This document shows, one piece after another, positions 24,037-34,273 of a stretch of DNA of 64,000 nucleotides. Within the stretch, counting starts at the first letter, position 1; the number at the start of each line of letters is the position of its first letter. Made by a program: the position numbers and the translations under genes. The stretch covers positions 1,612,001 to 1,676,000 of the forward strand of contig CAWJGC010000004.1 in NCBI GenBank assembly GCA_963842355.1. The letters are read 5' to 3'. Source of the stretch: JASHPR01 sp963842355 (GTDB lineage Bacteria > Actinomycetota > Actinomycetes > Streptosporangiales > Streptosporangiaceae). A model generated the notes under the pieces. The model was not told the DNA's origin. It saw nothing but the letters and a program-made list of their open reading frames with translations, and did not search any database.

Positions 24037-25250
24037 AGTGCCGTAGCAGGTGAGGTTCACCGGCAGCGGCCTTTCCCTGCAGGTGCTGATCGCTGAGACT
24101 GGGCCAGTGACAGATCGCCTGCGTGTGCGTGAGATCGACGATGATGAAGGACAGCGGCTGGTGCGGATTATCCGCCGGGGCGCCGGGTCGGTGGTGACCT
24201 GGCGGCGGGCGCAGATGGTGCTGCTGTCCGCGCAGGGCATGGATGTGGCCGCGATCGCGAAGGTGGCCTTCACCAGCCAGGACCGGGTACGCGATGTGAT
24301 CCGCAACTTCAACGCCGACGGGTTCGGCTCGCTCTACCCGAGATACAAGGGCGGCCACCCGCCGAAGTTCACCCTGGCGCACCGGCGCGAGATCAAGAAG
24401 ATCGCCAAGTCCAAGCCGGCCGAGCATGACCTGCCGTTTTCCACCTGGAGCCTGGCCAAGCTGGCCGATTTCCTGGTGGCCGAGGGGGTGGTCGACGACA
24501 TCAGCCACGAGGGCCTGCGGGTCCTGCTCCGCCAGGAGGGCGTCACCTTTCAGCGGCTGAAGACGTGGAAGGCGTCGAAGGACCCGCGGTATGCGGAGAA
24601 GAAGGCGCGGGTCGAGCAGCTGTACGCCATCGCCGACCGGGAAGCGGCCGCGGCAGGCGGCGACCCGGAGGTGATCTTCTGCGTTGATGAGTTCGGGCCG
24701 CTCAACCTGCAGCCCCGCCCGGGGCGGCAGTGGGCCGCGATCGGCGGCAAGGGCAAGGAACCCGGCCGGGCGCCGCGTCCGCGGATGCGCGCGACCTACA
24801 CCCGCACCGCCGGGGTGCGGCACCTGTTCGCCGCCTACGAGCTGGGCGAAGACAAGCTGTACGGGCACATCAAGCCGCGCAAGACCCGGGCCCGGTTCCT
24901 GGAGTTCTGCCGCTACCTGCGCTCCCTCTACCCGTCGTCTATCCGGATCGCGATCATCTGCGACAACTTCAGCCCGCACCTGAGCACACGCAAGGACCGC
25001 CGAGTCGGCACCTGGGCGAAGGCGAACAACGTCGAGATCGCCTACACGCCGACCAATTCGTCCTGGTTAAACCGCATAGAGGCGCAATTCATGGCGTTGC
25101 GGTACTTCACGCTGGACGGCACCGACCATGCCAGCCACAAGGAGCAGGCCAGCATGATCCGCCGGTACATCATCTGGCGCAACAACCACGCCTACGACGA
25201 ACGGCTCCGCCGCATCGTCGACAAGGCAAACGTAGCTTGATGCGGCACTA
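24037..25250 (+). mobile_element. IS630-family insertion sequence (approximate ends)
   Basis: The transposase gene is flanked by imperfect inverted repeats: AGTGCCGTAGCAGG at 24037-24050 and, reading inward from the right, AGTGCCGCATCAAG ending about 25249. The right end is flanked by TA, the usual IS630 target dinucleotide; the left flank reads CA, so one end may have mutated. The right end supplies the stop codon of the adjacent NuoF-like gene. Confidence 0.65.
24107..25240 (+). CDS. IS630-family transposase
   Basis: A 377-aa DDE transposase, apparently intact. The N-terminal HTH region (TWRRAQMVLLSAQGMDVAAI) precedes the catalytic core: D194 (FCVDEFGPL), D286 (IICDNFSPH) and E325 (SSWLNRIEAQF). 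The spacing and the WLNxIE motif are typical of IS630/Tc1-mariner. GTG 24107 is chosen as the start of the conserved part. No sign of frameshift, so it may still be active. Confidence 0.9.
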   Translation: MTDRLRVREIDDDEGQRLVRIIRRGAGSVVTWRRAQMVLLSAQGMDVAAIAKVAFTSQDRVRDVIRNFNADGFGSLYPRYKGGHPPKFTLAHRREIKKIAKSKPAEHDLPFSTWSLAKLADFLVAEGVVDDISHEGLRVLLRQEGVTFQRLKTWKASKDPRYAEKKARVEQLYAIADREAAAAGGDPEVIFCVDEFGPLNLQPRPGRQWAAIGGKGKEPGRAPRPRMRATYTRTAGVRHLFAAYELGEDKLYGHIKPRKTRARFLEFCRYLRSLYPSSIRIAIICDNFSPHLSTRKDRRVGTWAKANNVEIAYTPTNSSWLNRIEAQFMALRYFTLDGTDHASHKEQASMIRRYIIWRNNHAYDERLRRIVDKANVA

Positions 25251-26867
25251 GCTGATCGGGCGGGGGATCTGGCGGCCTACGTCGGAGAGTTCGGCGATCC
25301 AGGCCTCGCTGACGTCCAGGCCGGATTCGGAGGGCCTGCTGGCGATCAGCTTCAGGTTGCTGCTCCGCTTGGCGACGGCAGGTTTCGCGGCCTCCCTGGG
25401 GGCCGGGCTGGTCAGCCTGAGCGCCAGGGAGGGGCACATCTGCACCGCCTGCTGCGCCTGGGTCCGCAGCCAGTGCGGCACCGGCATGTCGAGGAAGACG
25501 GGGTAGCCCTGACCGTCGAGCTGCACGAGTTCGGGGACCAGGTGAGTGCACAGCCCGTGGCCGCGGCACCGGGTCCAGTCCACCGACAGGCGGGTCTCGC
25601 CCTCTTCGGGCGGCAGCGGCAGGACCCCCTGGACCGGGCGCCCGCAGGTTCCGCGGAACAGATGCGCGGTCAGGTCGTCGGTGAACACGTCCAGCGCGGA
25701 GAGGACGAACCGGAATACGCCGTCGGGGTGGGCGCACGCGCCGCGACCGCGCACGGCGGCCGCCCCGCGGCGCGCGGTGTCCAGGGCGTCGACCCCGCCC
25801 GAGCCGTCGGCGAGCGCGGTCAGCGAGCGCGCGATGCCCGGCAGGCCGAGCTTGCACGGCCCGCACTGGCCGGACGACTCCTGGGCGAGATAGCCCGCGA
25901 CTCTGGCCACCTCGCCCAGGGGACAGGTGCCCTCGCCGAGCGGCAGCACGACGCCGGCGCCGAGCGTGCCGTCGGCCGCGGCCAGGCCGGCCCGGCTGAC
26001 CGGCACGCGGTACGCGGCCTCGGTCGGCAGCCACATTCCGTGGAATCCGCCCACCAGGACGCCGTCCGCGGGTGACGCCGAGCACAGGTCGAGCACGTAT
26101 CCGAGCGGCAGGCCGGCCGGAACCTCCACGACCGCAGGACGCTCCGCCGAACCACCGACCGTGAGCAGGACCGTTCCCGGCTGGTCCGGCGTCCCGGCCG
26201 AGGCGTAGCCGTCCGGGCCGAGCATGGCGAGCACGGCGATCTGCGCGAACGTCTCGGCGTTGGAGAGCAGGGTCGGGAGGTCATCGACCCCGCTGTCGCT
26301 GGGCAGGGTCTTGCGGCCGGGAGGCAGCGCGGCCTTCCCGTTCACGGCATTCACCAGCGCGCCGCCCTCACCGGAGACGAACCGGTCCGGGACCCGGACC
26401 ACGCGGACCAGGCGGTTCAGATCCGGCTCGGCCGCGGCCGCAGCGCTGACCGAATCGGCCACGTCGCGCCGGGTCACGCCGACGACGATCTGCTTCGCGC
26501 GCAGCGCCCGGGCGGCGACCAGGGCACCGCCGAGGACCAGGTAAGGCGACCGCAGCAGGAGCGTCGTGTCCTTGGCGCTGCCCGGCTCGCCCTCGGTCGC
26601 GTTCACCAGGACAACGGTCCTCTTCCGTCGCTGACGAGCCGACTGAAGCACGCCACGCAACTTGCGGCCGACGGGGAAGGCCGCGCCGCCGCGGCCGCGC
26701 AGGCCGACCTGCTCGGCCATCTCGATGAGCTGGTCGATGGTCAGGCGCGGCAGCGGGCCGAACACCGCCTGGTGCGCGGTCAGGTCGATCCGCTGGATCC
26801 GGTCGAGACCGGCGGTCAGGCGGGCCTGGCCGATGCACAGGACCTCGGGCCCGGCCGGCGGCGTCAT
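25248..26867 (-). CDS. NuoF-like flavoprotein fused to a [3Fe-4S]-type ferredoxin
   Basis: A 539-aa electron-transfer protein. The NuoF-like FMN/NADH fold has GLRGRGGAAFPVGRK and VNATEGEPGSAKD, then an SLBB region and a degenerate cluster motif: SSGQCGPC plus GACAHPDG, with the first NuoF cysteine replaced by Ser. A ferredoxin domain follows (residues about 425-485, CRGHGLC and MCPSLAL), i.e. C-x5-C-xn-CP. ATG 26867 overlaps the stop of the membrane haem gene (ATGA). The last residues end exactly at the IS630 boundary, where the IS supplies the TAG stop, so the natural C terminus may be lost. It probably feeds electrons to the membrane partner. Confidence 0.85.
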   Translation of the reverse strand: MTPPAGPEVLCIGQARLTAGLDRIQRIDLTAHQAVFGPLPRLTIDQLIEMAEQVGLRGRGGAAFPVGRKLRGVLQSARQRRKRTVVLVNATEGEPGSAKDTTLLLRSPYLVLGGALVAARALRAKQIVVGVTRRDVADSVSAAAAAEPDLNRLVRVVRVPDRFVSGEGGALVNAVNGKAALPPGRKTLPSDSGVDDLPTLLSNAETFAQIAVLAMLGPDGYASAGTPDQPGTVLLTVGGSAERPAVVEVPAGLPLGYVLDLCSASPADGVLVGGFHGMWLPTEAAYRVPVSRAGLAAADGTLGAGVVLPLGEGTCPLGEVARVAGYLAQESSGQCGPCKLGLPGIARSLTALADGSGGVDALDTARRGAAAVRGRGACAHPDGVFRFVLSALDVFTDDLTAHLFRGTCGRPVQGVLPLPPEEGETRLSVDWTRCRGHGLCTHLVPELVQLDGQGYPVFLDMPVPHWLRTQAQQAVQMCPSLALRLTSPAPREAAKPAVAKRSSNLKLIASRPSESGLDVSEAWIAELSDVGRQIPRPIS

Positions 26868-27859
26868 GATCCCTCTCCGCCTGGATACGACGGGTAGGGC
26901 GCCCGCGCCGGCCCGGGAGGCCGGTACCGCCACGGTCCCGACGGGTGGCCCGGCTGATCCGGGTGCGGCGCCGAAGGACGACGCGCCGCGAGCTGCGGGG
27001 GTGCCTGGGGATGCGGCGGCTGACTGCCCGGCGCGGACGGCAGCGCGCGGGGCGCCTGGCCTCGCGGCGGGCCGGCCCCCAGGCCGTGGAGCCGTTCGGG
27101 CATGGCGGGCATGGCGGGCATGGCGACGGGCGGTGACGCCGGGCGCGGCAGGGGATGCGCCGCGGTCTGCTTCCCGCCGCGCACCGCGGCCACGAGCCTG
27201 ATCACCAGGGCGAGCCCGACCGCAGCCAGGCATGCCCCGTAGCTCCAGTCCACGTAGGGTTTCGCCGTCCGGCCCGCGAGCAGGCCGTGCCCGATCGACA
27301 TCGGCCAGGCCAGGTACGCGGCGGCGTGGATCGCGCGCCATGCCCACGGCCGCCTCCCGGCGAAGCGGCCGCGGGCAATCCCGGTCACCACTATGAGCAC
27401 GACCAGGTCCGACGCGAGCGTGCCCAGGCCCAGGTAGAACGTGCGCCCGCGGGCCAGGAACGGTACGAGCGCGTCGGAGACACGGGATCTGTGCGCGAGT
27501 ATCTCGAGGGCCACATGAGTTGCGATGAAGGCGAGAGCGGCGAAGGACACGGCCCGGTGCACCGCCTGCGCCACGACCCGGCCGCGGGAAACCATGATGA
27601 TGCGATCCGCGGCCAGCACGCCGACGCCGACCGCCGCCGTCAGCGCGATCAGCGCGAACACTCCCGAGTAGAACAGGAAGAAGCGCTGGACCGCGAGGAG
27701 GGCGTGTTTCCCCGGCCGGGTGCTTCCCGCGGCCAGCGCCACGCCAAGCAGAAGAAGCAGAGAAGAGATCCAGATAACGCCTCTGTGCGATGGAGCCTTG
27801 ACCTCACCCACCGAGGTGATGCGGCCGCGACGGCGCGTGCGGCCACGCCTGGCTGACAC
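26864..27859 (-). CDS. Ferric-reductase-like membrane cytochrome b protein
   Basis: A 331-aa protein with an N-terminal signal-like helix, then about six TM helices containing His pairs suited to haem binding: QAVHRAVSF, FIATHVALE, RAIHAAAYL and SIGHGLLAG. This matches the ferric reductase/b561-like transmembrane domain. Residues about 240-331 form a Pro-rich cytoplasmic tail. GTG 27857-27859 has GGAGGA upstream. It is translationally coupled to the NuoF/ferredoxin fusion, so the two probably form a membrane electron-transfer complex. The acceptor is unknown. A paralogue lies at 62343-62981. Confidence 0.8.
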   Translation of the reverse strand: MSARRGRTRRRGRITSVGEVKAPSHRGVIWISSLLLLLGVALAAGSTRPGKHALLAVQRFFLFYSGVFALIALTAAVGVGVLAADRIIMVSRGRVVAQAVHRAVSFAALAFIATHVALEILAHRSRVSDALVPFLARGRTFYLGLGTLASDLVVLIVVTGIARGRFAGRRPWAWRAIHAAAYLAWPMSIGHGLLAGRTAKPYVDWSYGACLAAVGLALVIRLVAAVRGGKQTAAHPLPRPASPPVAMPAMPAMPERLHGLGAGPPRGQAPRALPSAPGSQPPHPQAPPQLAARRPSAPHPDQPGHPSGPWRYRPPGPARAPYPSYPGGEGS

Positions 27860-28061
27860 TATTGTCCTCCTGGGGGACGGCCGAAGCCGACCATGACCTG
27901 GAAGTTGCCCGTGAAACCCCAGCCGTCAGCGCCTGGAGATCCTGCCAGTCCCCCTCAATGCGGATATCGATGACGCTACCGCCCTGATCACGGATGCGCA
28001 GCGAAACCGCCTATAAGGTATTACGGGCCCGAGTTTCTCCATGCCGGCTGAGGGGAGGACG

Positions 28062-29777
28062 GTGAACGATCGCCTCGCGTCTTTGCTGCCCCAGCCCACC
28101 TCGGTTCGACCCCGGCCCGGATCGCTCGCTCTCGGCGGGCGAGCCTCGGTCGCCGCCGGTCCCGGTGCCGCCTCGGCAGCGGCCGCCGTGCGCCGGGCGC
28201 TCGCGTCCTGGCCATGGCCGGACGACCCCGGGCAGGCCCGCCCGGATGGTCCCCCGGATGGTCCCCCGGGTGGTCCCCCAGGCCCGGAGATCACGGTGGA
28301 GACCGATCCGGCCCGGCCGGCCGAGGGCTACCGGCTGGACATCGGCCCGGGGCGGATCCGGATCGCGGCCGGGGGAGCGGCGGGCGCCTTCTACGCGGCG
28401 CAGACCCTGCGCCAGTTGCTGCCCGACGACGCCTGGCGCGCCGCGCCGGTGCCGGGCCCGGCCTGGTCGGTTCCGCAGGGCGAGATCGAGGACGCCCCGG
28501 CACTGAGCTGGCGTGGCGCGCACCTGGACGTGGCCAGGCACTTCTTCCCCAAGCGTGAGGTACTGACGATCATCGACACCCTCGCGGCCCTCAAGCTGAA
28601 CCGGTTCCACCTGCATCTCACCGACGACCAGGGCTGGCGGATCGAGAGCCGCAGCTACCCCGCGCTGCACGAGATCGGCGCGCACCGGACCCGGTCGCGG
28701 ATCAGCCTCGGCGGAGAACGGCCCGCCGTCTACGACGAGACGCCGCACGGCGGTTACTACACCCTTGCCGACCTGGCCGAGATCGCTGCCTACGCGGCCC
28801 AGCGGATGGTGACCGTCGTGCCCGAGATCGAGGTCCCCGGTCACGCCACGGCCCTGCTCGCGGCGGTCCCGGAACTCGGTGCCGCCGCCGCCGGGGCGCG
28901 TGAGGTGGCGGCCGACTGGGGGGTACTCCCGCAGCTGATGTCCCCGCTCCCGGAGACCACGAGGTTCCTCGAGGCGGTGTTCGGCGAACTGCTCGACGCG
29001 ATCCCGACCGGATTCGTGCACATCGGCGGGGACGAGTGCGTGCTCGACGCCTGGCGCGCCGACCCGCGGATCGATGCCTACCGCAGGGAACTCGGCCTGG
29101 CCAGCGCCGAGCAACTGCACGCGCACTTCCTGGGCCAGACAGCTGCCCTGCTGGCCGACCGGTTCGGCGTGCGCGCCGTGGTCTGGGACGAGGGCTTCGC
29201 CAGCGGCTCGGGTGCGCCAGGCGGCGGGCTGCGGCCCGACACCGTGGTGATGGCCTGGCGCGGCATGAACATCGCCCGGCGCGCCGCCGAAGCGGGTCAC
29301 GACGTGATCGCGGCCCCGGTGTTCCCCACGTACTTCGACTACTGCCAGGCCGATGACCACCGCGAGCCGGTCGCGATCGGAGGGCCGGTCCGGGTGCAGG
29401 ACGTGGCCGCGTTCCGCCCGTCTCCTCCGGACTGGCCCGCCGCGGCGGCGGAGCGGCTGATCGGCACCCAGTTCCAGGTCTGGACGGAGTACATCCCCGA
29501 TAGCCGGGCGCTCGAATACATGATGTTCCCGCGCGCCTGCGCGTTCGCCGAGGTGGCCTGGGCCGGCGGGCCGGCCTGGTGGTCCGCCGGCGCCGGATCG
29601 CCGCAGACCCCGGGCCCGCCGGCCACCGGCGCGCCGCTGCGCGGCCGGCTGGCCGCGCACGCGCGCCGGCTGGATGCCGCGGGCGTCGAGTACCGGCCGC
29701 TCGACGGTCCCCGCCCGTGGCAGGAGGGGGGGCCGGACCGCGCCGTCACCGGGTCGGCTACCGGATCGCCGAGGTGA
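28062..29777 (+). CDS. Beta-N-acetylhexosaminidase (GH20)
   Basis: A 571-aa glycosidase. The N-terminal GH20b domain leads to the barrel: LSWRGAHLDVARHFFP, NRFHLHLTDDQGWRIE, VPEIEVPGHATALL, and the catalytic D324-E325 pair in HIGGDECV, followed by VVWDEGF and QVWTEYI. Retaining mechanism uses the substrate acetamido group (family knowledge). No signal peptide is seen, so it may act on cytoplasmic chito-oligosaccharides or muropeptides. GTG 28062 has AGGGGAGG upstream, and a TAAGGT box lies at 28014-28019. The tail after residue 490 is Pro/Gly-rich. Confidence 0.93.
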   Translation: MNDRLASLLPQPTSVRPRPGSLALGGRASVAAGPGAASAAAAVRRALASWPWPDDPGQARPDGPPDGPPGGPPGPEITVETDPARPAEGYRLDIGPGRIRIAAGGAAGAFYAAQTLRQLLPDDAWRAAPVPGPAWSVPQGEIEDAPALSWRGAHLDVARHFFPKREVLTIIDTLAALKLNRFHLHLTDDQGWRIESRSYPALHEIGAHRTRSRISLGGERPAVYDETPHGGYYTLADLAEIAAYAAQRMVTVVPEIEVPGHATALLAAVPELGAAAAGAREVAADWGVLPQLMSPLPETTRFLEAVFGELLDAIPTGFVHIGGDECVLDAWRADPRIDAYRRELGLASAEQLHAHFLGQTAALLADRFGVRAVVWDEGFASGSGAPGGGLRPDTVVMAWRGMNIARRAAEAGHDVIAAPVFPTYFDYCQADDHREPVAIGGPVRVQDVAAFRPSPPDWPAAAAERLIGTQFQVWTEYIPDSRALEYMMFPRACAFAEVAWAGGPAWWSAGAGSPQTPGPPATGAPLRGRLAAHARRLDAAGVEYRPLDGPRPWQEGGPDRAVTGSATGSPR

Positions 29778-29954
29778 CGGCCCACCTCGACGGCATCGCC
29801 GCGACGCAAAATCCCTGATCCGCGCCGGGCCCGGGCTGGCGTCCCCGGGGCGGGCACCGCGCGGAGGGCCGGCTCGTTTGCGTTACGGAATGGTGCGGAA
29901 GAATCGTCTTGTCCCTGGCCAGAGCCGACCGGGGCCAGACTCGGGGCGGGCGCT

Positions 29955-30872
29955 ATGACGGTGTGGAGGCCAGCGGGCGACGGCGGCCGCGGGAATGACG
30001 CGACCATTCCGCTGCCCGCTGGCGACCTGCCCGGGGCCAGCGCCGCCCCCGTGACGAGCGCCGGCCCGGTCACGAGCGGCCGTCCCGGCCTGGGCACGGT
30101 CGGCCCGGCCGCCCCCCGGCGGCACCGGATCCGGAGGGTGCTGCTGCGGGCGGCCGGAGCGGTCGCGGCGCTGAGCCTGCTGGCGATCATGGCCTTCGGC
30201 GGCCTGCTGCTGGTCACCCCGTCCGTCGCCAACGCCCCCGCGCTGGCCCGGGCTCAGGACCTGGCCCGCCACGTGGCCTACCCGGGGCCCCCGGTGCCGG
30301 ATCGCTTTGCCGCGGCGCTGGTCGCGACCGAGGACAAGCGCTTCTACTCCGAGCCGGGCATCGACCTGTTCGCGGTCGGGCGGGTGGCGATCTCCTACGT
30401 GACGGGCCACGGTATCCAGGGCGGCGCCACGCTGTACCAGCAGCTGGCCAAGCTGCTCTACACCCACGGGAGCTCCGCCAGCGCGGCGGACGAGGCGGAG
30501 CAGGTGGCCCTGGCCGTCAAGCTCTACCTGACCTTCACGAAACGGCAGATCCTGCAGATGTACGCCGACGTCGCCTACTTCGGCAATGGGTCCTACGGCC
30601 TGGCCGCCGCGAGCTGCGGGTACTTCGGGGTCCGGCCGGCCGGGATGTCCTGGCCCCAGGCGGCGCTGCTGGCGGGGATGGTGCAGGGCCCGTCCGTGGA
30701 CGACCCGCTGACCAACCCGGCGAACGCGCGGGCCCGCGAGGTGCACGTCGTGGGCCGTCTGGTCGCGACGGGGAAGCTGACTCCGGCGCAGGGCCGCGCC
30801 GCCCTCGCAGTGCCGTTGCCGAGCCTGGTCGCCCACGCGGGCCAGGGCGGCCCGGGCTGCCCGGGCCCGTAA
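29955..30872 (+). CDS. Monofunctional GT51 peptidoglycan glycosyltransferase
   Basis: A 305-aa protein with a Pro-rich cytoplasmic N terminus, one TM anchor (about residues 62-92) and a GT51 domain. The catalytic Glu is E126 in VATEDKRFYSEPGID. GGATLYQQLAKLL, LTFTKRQILQMYAD and YFGNGSYGLAAAS are standard. No transpeptidase (SxxK) domain follows, so it is monofunctional and polymerises lipid II outside the membrane. The usual GGSTITQQ motif reads GGATLYQQ, a variant. It converges on the GtrA gene with a 5-nt gap. Confidence 0.9.
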   Translation: MTVWRPAGDGGRGNDATIPLPAGDLPGASAAPVTSAGPVTSGRPGLGTVGPAAPRRHRIRRVLLRAAGAVAALSLLAIMAFGGLLLVTPSVANAPALARAQDLARHVAYPGPPVPDRFAAALVATEDKRFYSEPGIDLFAVGRVAISYVTGHGIQGGATLYQQLAKLLYTHGSSASAADEAEQVALAVKLYLTFTKRQILQMYADVAYFGNGSYGLAAASCGYFGVRPAGMSWPQAALLAGMVQGPSVDDPLTNPANARAREVHVVGRLVATGKLTPAQGRAALAVPLPSLVAHAGQGGPGCPGP

Positions 30873-30877
30873 GGAAG

Positions 30878-31513
30878 CTATCTCGGACGGGCGTGCCGAG
30901 GCCCGCTCGCCCGCTCCTGACCAGCCTGGCCCTGGCCATTGTGCCCCGGCCCGCCCCGGCCATTGGCAGGCGGCGGCATCGGCTCGGACGGCACCAGAGC
31001 AGGCTGCCGGGCCTCGTACCGGCCCGGTACCGCGCCGGACGGCGGGACCAGGGCCACGTCCGAAGGCCCGTCGGGGCCCTGGTCCGAATGCGCGAGCCAC
31101 ACGAACTTGCGGTAGGACCAGAACCGGAACAGCGTGGCGAGCCCGACGCCGACCAGGAACGCGGCGTTCAGCGTGAGCTTGTCGTGGCGGCCGAGTTCAT
31201 GCTTGGCCAGTTCCAGGCAGGCCTGCTGGATCAGCACCCCGACACCGTTCAGGGCAAAAAATATGATGGTCTCGCGGCCCATGCCGGTGCGCTCGCGGTG
31301 CCGGAACGTCCAGTACCGGTTGCCCGCGAACGTCACGGCCGCCGCGACCAGCGTGGCGACCGCGTTCGCGGTGAATGTGGCCTGGTGGTCGGAGATCATC
31401 AGGTTGAAGACCAGCTCGGTGACCAGGAACCCGATCCCGCCGACGACGCCGAACTTGGCGAACTCGTGGATCAGGTGCCTGAACCGCTGGTACAACCCGC
31501 TGACGAGACTCAC
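30878..31513 (-). CDS. GtrA-family membrane protein
   Basis: A 211-aa protein with four TM helices in the GtrA layout: LIHEFAKFGVVGGIGFLVTE, ATFTANAVATLVAAAVTFAGN with RYWTFRHRER, LEL and FLVGVGLATLFRFWSYRKFVW. GtrA proteins are thought to move lipid-linked sugars across the membrane for cell-envelope glycans. A Pro/Gly-rich tail of about 60 residues is added. GTG 31513 has GGAAGG upstream. It is divergent from the ABC exporter genes. Confidence 0.88.
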   Translation of the reverse strand: MSLVSGLYQRFRHLIHEFAKFGVVGGIGFLVTELVFNLMISDHQATFTANAVATLVAAAVTFAGNRYWTFRHRERTGMGRETIIFFALNGVGVLIQQACLELAKHELGRHDKLTLNAAFLVGVGLATLFRFWSYRKFVWLAHSDQGPDGPSDVALVPPSGAVPGRYEARQPALVPSEPMPPPANGRGGPGHNGQGQAGQERASGPRHARPR

Positions 31514-31683
31514 CTGGCCGCCTTCCTTCCCCGTATCCCCTCAGGCCCGCCGAGGTGACTGAAGTGAGGGTACCTTGAACGCGCCACGGGTTGGCGAAAC
31601 CCGCCGAAAACGAGACGACGCGTATACCTGCTCTTGCCCTGCCGCAGGCCGGATATCCGTTCGGAATTGCCGGGCCTGCCGGG

Positions 31684-31689
31684 TAGTGT
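31684..31689 (+). promoter_or_regulatory. -10 box of leaderless ABC exporter operon
   Basis: TAGTGT ends 7 nt before ATG 31697; an AAGG lies in the gap but too close to act as an SD. The message is probably leaderless. Confidence 0.5.
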
Positions 31690-31696
31690 CTCAAGG

Positions 31697-32632
<936 letters not shown>

Positions 32633-33409
32633 ATGACCTGGTCCTTTGCCGTGCGTGAGTTCCGGTACTGGCTGACCAACTACCGGCGCACCTGGCGCGG
32701 GTCGGTATACACCAGCGTGCTCTCCCCGGTGCTGTACCTGGGCGCCATGGGCCTCGGCCTGGGCACGCTGGTCGACGCCCACGGCACCACGCGCCTGGGC
32801 GGCGTCAGCTACCTGGCCTTCCTCGCGCCCGGCCTGCTGGCCGCCGCCGCCATGCAGGCCGGGATCGAGGAGTCCACCTACCCGGTGCTCGGCTCGGTGA
32901 AGTGGCGCCGCACCTACTATGCGGCCGCTGCCTCGCCGCTGCGCCCGGCGGACATCTTCCACGGGCACCTGCTGTTCACGACCATGCGGCTGGCCATGAA
33001 CGCGGCCATGTTCCTGGCGGTGATGGCCGCCTTCGGGGCCATCGCCTCGCCCTGGGCGCTGGCCGCGCTGCCGGTCGCGGTGCTGACCGGGCTGGCCTTC
33101 GCCGCGCCCGTCGAGGCGTGGGCGATCACGGTGGTCAAGGACACGTCGTTCGCCTTGGTGTTCCGGTTCGGGATGATCCCGCTGTTCCTGTTCTCCGGGA
33201 CGTTCTTCCCGGTGACCCAGCTGCCGGCCTGGATCAGGCCGGTCGCGTACGTCACGCCGCTGTGGCATGGCGTGGCGCTGTGCCGGTCGCTCAGCCTGGG
33301 CCACCCCAGCCTGGGCGGCGCGCTGGCGCATGTGGGGTACCTGGCGGCGCTGGCCGCCGTGAGCGTCGCGGTCGGGGACCGGACCTACCGGCGGCGGCTG
33401 TGCGTCTAG
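32633..33409 (+). CDS. ABC-2 type permease 1 (NodJ/DrrB-like)
   Basis: A 258-aa membrane protein with about six TM helices. It begins with the cytoplasmic amphipathic VREFRYWLTNYRRTWRGSVY and contains SYLAFLAPGLLAAAAMQAG and the family segment LFLFSGTFFPVTQLPAWIRP followed by TPLWHGVALCRSL. Its ATG follows the stop of the ATPase without a gap. It would pair with the next permease as a heterodimer. Confidence 0.9.
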   Translation: MTWSFAVREFRYWLTNYRRTWRGSVYTSVLSPVLYLGAMGLGLGTLVDAHGTTRLGGVSYLAFLAPGLLAAAAMQAGIEESTYPVLGSVKWRRTYYAAAASPLRPADIFHGHLLFTTMRLAMNAAMFLAVMAAFGAIASPWALAALPVAVLTGLAFAAPVEAWAITVVKDTSFALVFRFGMIPLFLFSGTFFPVTQLPAWIRPVAYVTPLWHGVALCRSLSLGHPSLGGALAHVGYLAALAAVSVAVGDRTYRRRLCV

Positions 33410-33422
33410 AAGGCCGCGTCCG

Positions 33423-34265
33423 TTGACCGCGCCGTCGCTGCGCGAGCTTCCGCTGCGGGTGCTGCCGCTGCCGCTGCTGCGCACCCGCCGGTCCGCCCTG
33501 GGCGGCCGCGGCAGCGTGCACCTGATCGAGCGGCACGCCCGGGTCTACCGGCATACGTGGCTGGTCCTGGTGTCCGGGATCTTCGAGCCGCTGTTCTACC
33601 TGCTGTCCATCGGGATCGGCCTGGGCAAGCTGGTCGGAACCGTGGCCGGTCCCGGTGGTCACCCGGTGGGGTTCACCAGCTTCGTGGCCCCGGCCCTGCT
33701 GGCCACGTCCGCGATGAACGGCGCCGTGCTCGACTCCACCTTCAACGTGTTCTTCCGGCTGAAGTACGCGAAGTTCTATGACGCCGCGCTGGCCACGCCG
33801 ATGCGCCCAGGCGACCTGGCGCTGGGTGAGATCGGCTGGGCCCTGATTCGCGGCGGCCTCTACGGGATCGCGTTCATGGTGGTCATGCTCGCGCTGGGCC
33901 TGGTGCACTCGGTCTGGGCCGTGGCCGACCTGCCGGTCACGCTGCTCATCGGCTTCGGCTCGGCCGCGGCCGGGATGACCGCTACCACGTTCATGCGCAG
34001 CTGGCAGCACTTCGAGTTCATCATGCTGGCCACGCTGCCGATGTTCCTGTTCTCGGCCACGTTCTACCCGCTGAGCGTGTACCCGAGGCCGATCCAGATC
34101 GTGGTGGAGTGCACGCCGCTGTACCAGGGCGTCGCCCTGATGCGCGGGCTGACCCTCGGCGTGGTCGGCCCCGGCCTGCTCTGGCATGCGGCCTACCTGG
34201 CGCTGATGGGCCTGGCCGGCCTGTATGTCGCAGGCCGGCGGATCAGCGGGCTGCTGCTCAGGTAG
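33423..34265 (+). CDS. ABC-2 type permease 2
   Basis: A 280-aa membrane protein with the same layout as its neighbour: ERHARVYRHTWLVLVSGIFE at the N terminus, PALLATSAMNGAV, and LFSATFYPLSVYPRPIQI followed by CTPLYQGVALMRGL. TTG at 33423 begins the frame 13 nt after the previous stop. The two permeases are diverged paralogues, consistent with a heterodimeric exporter with the 31697 ATPase. Confidence 0.88.
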   Translation: MTAPSLRELPLRVLPLPLLRTRRSALGGRGSVHLIERHARVYRHTWLVLVSGIFEPLFYLLSIGIGLGKLVGTVAGPGGHPVGFTSFVAPALLATSAMNGAVLDSTFNVFFRLKYAKFYDAALATPMRPGDLALGEIGWALIRGGLYGIAFMVVMLALGLVHSVWAVADLPVTLLIGFGSAAAGMTATTFMRSWQHFEFIMLATLPMFLFSATFYPLSVYPRPIQIVVECTPLYQGVALMRGLTLGVVGPGLLWHAAYLALMGLAGLYVAGRRISGLLLR

Positions 34266-34273
34266 GGGGTGCT

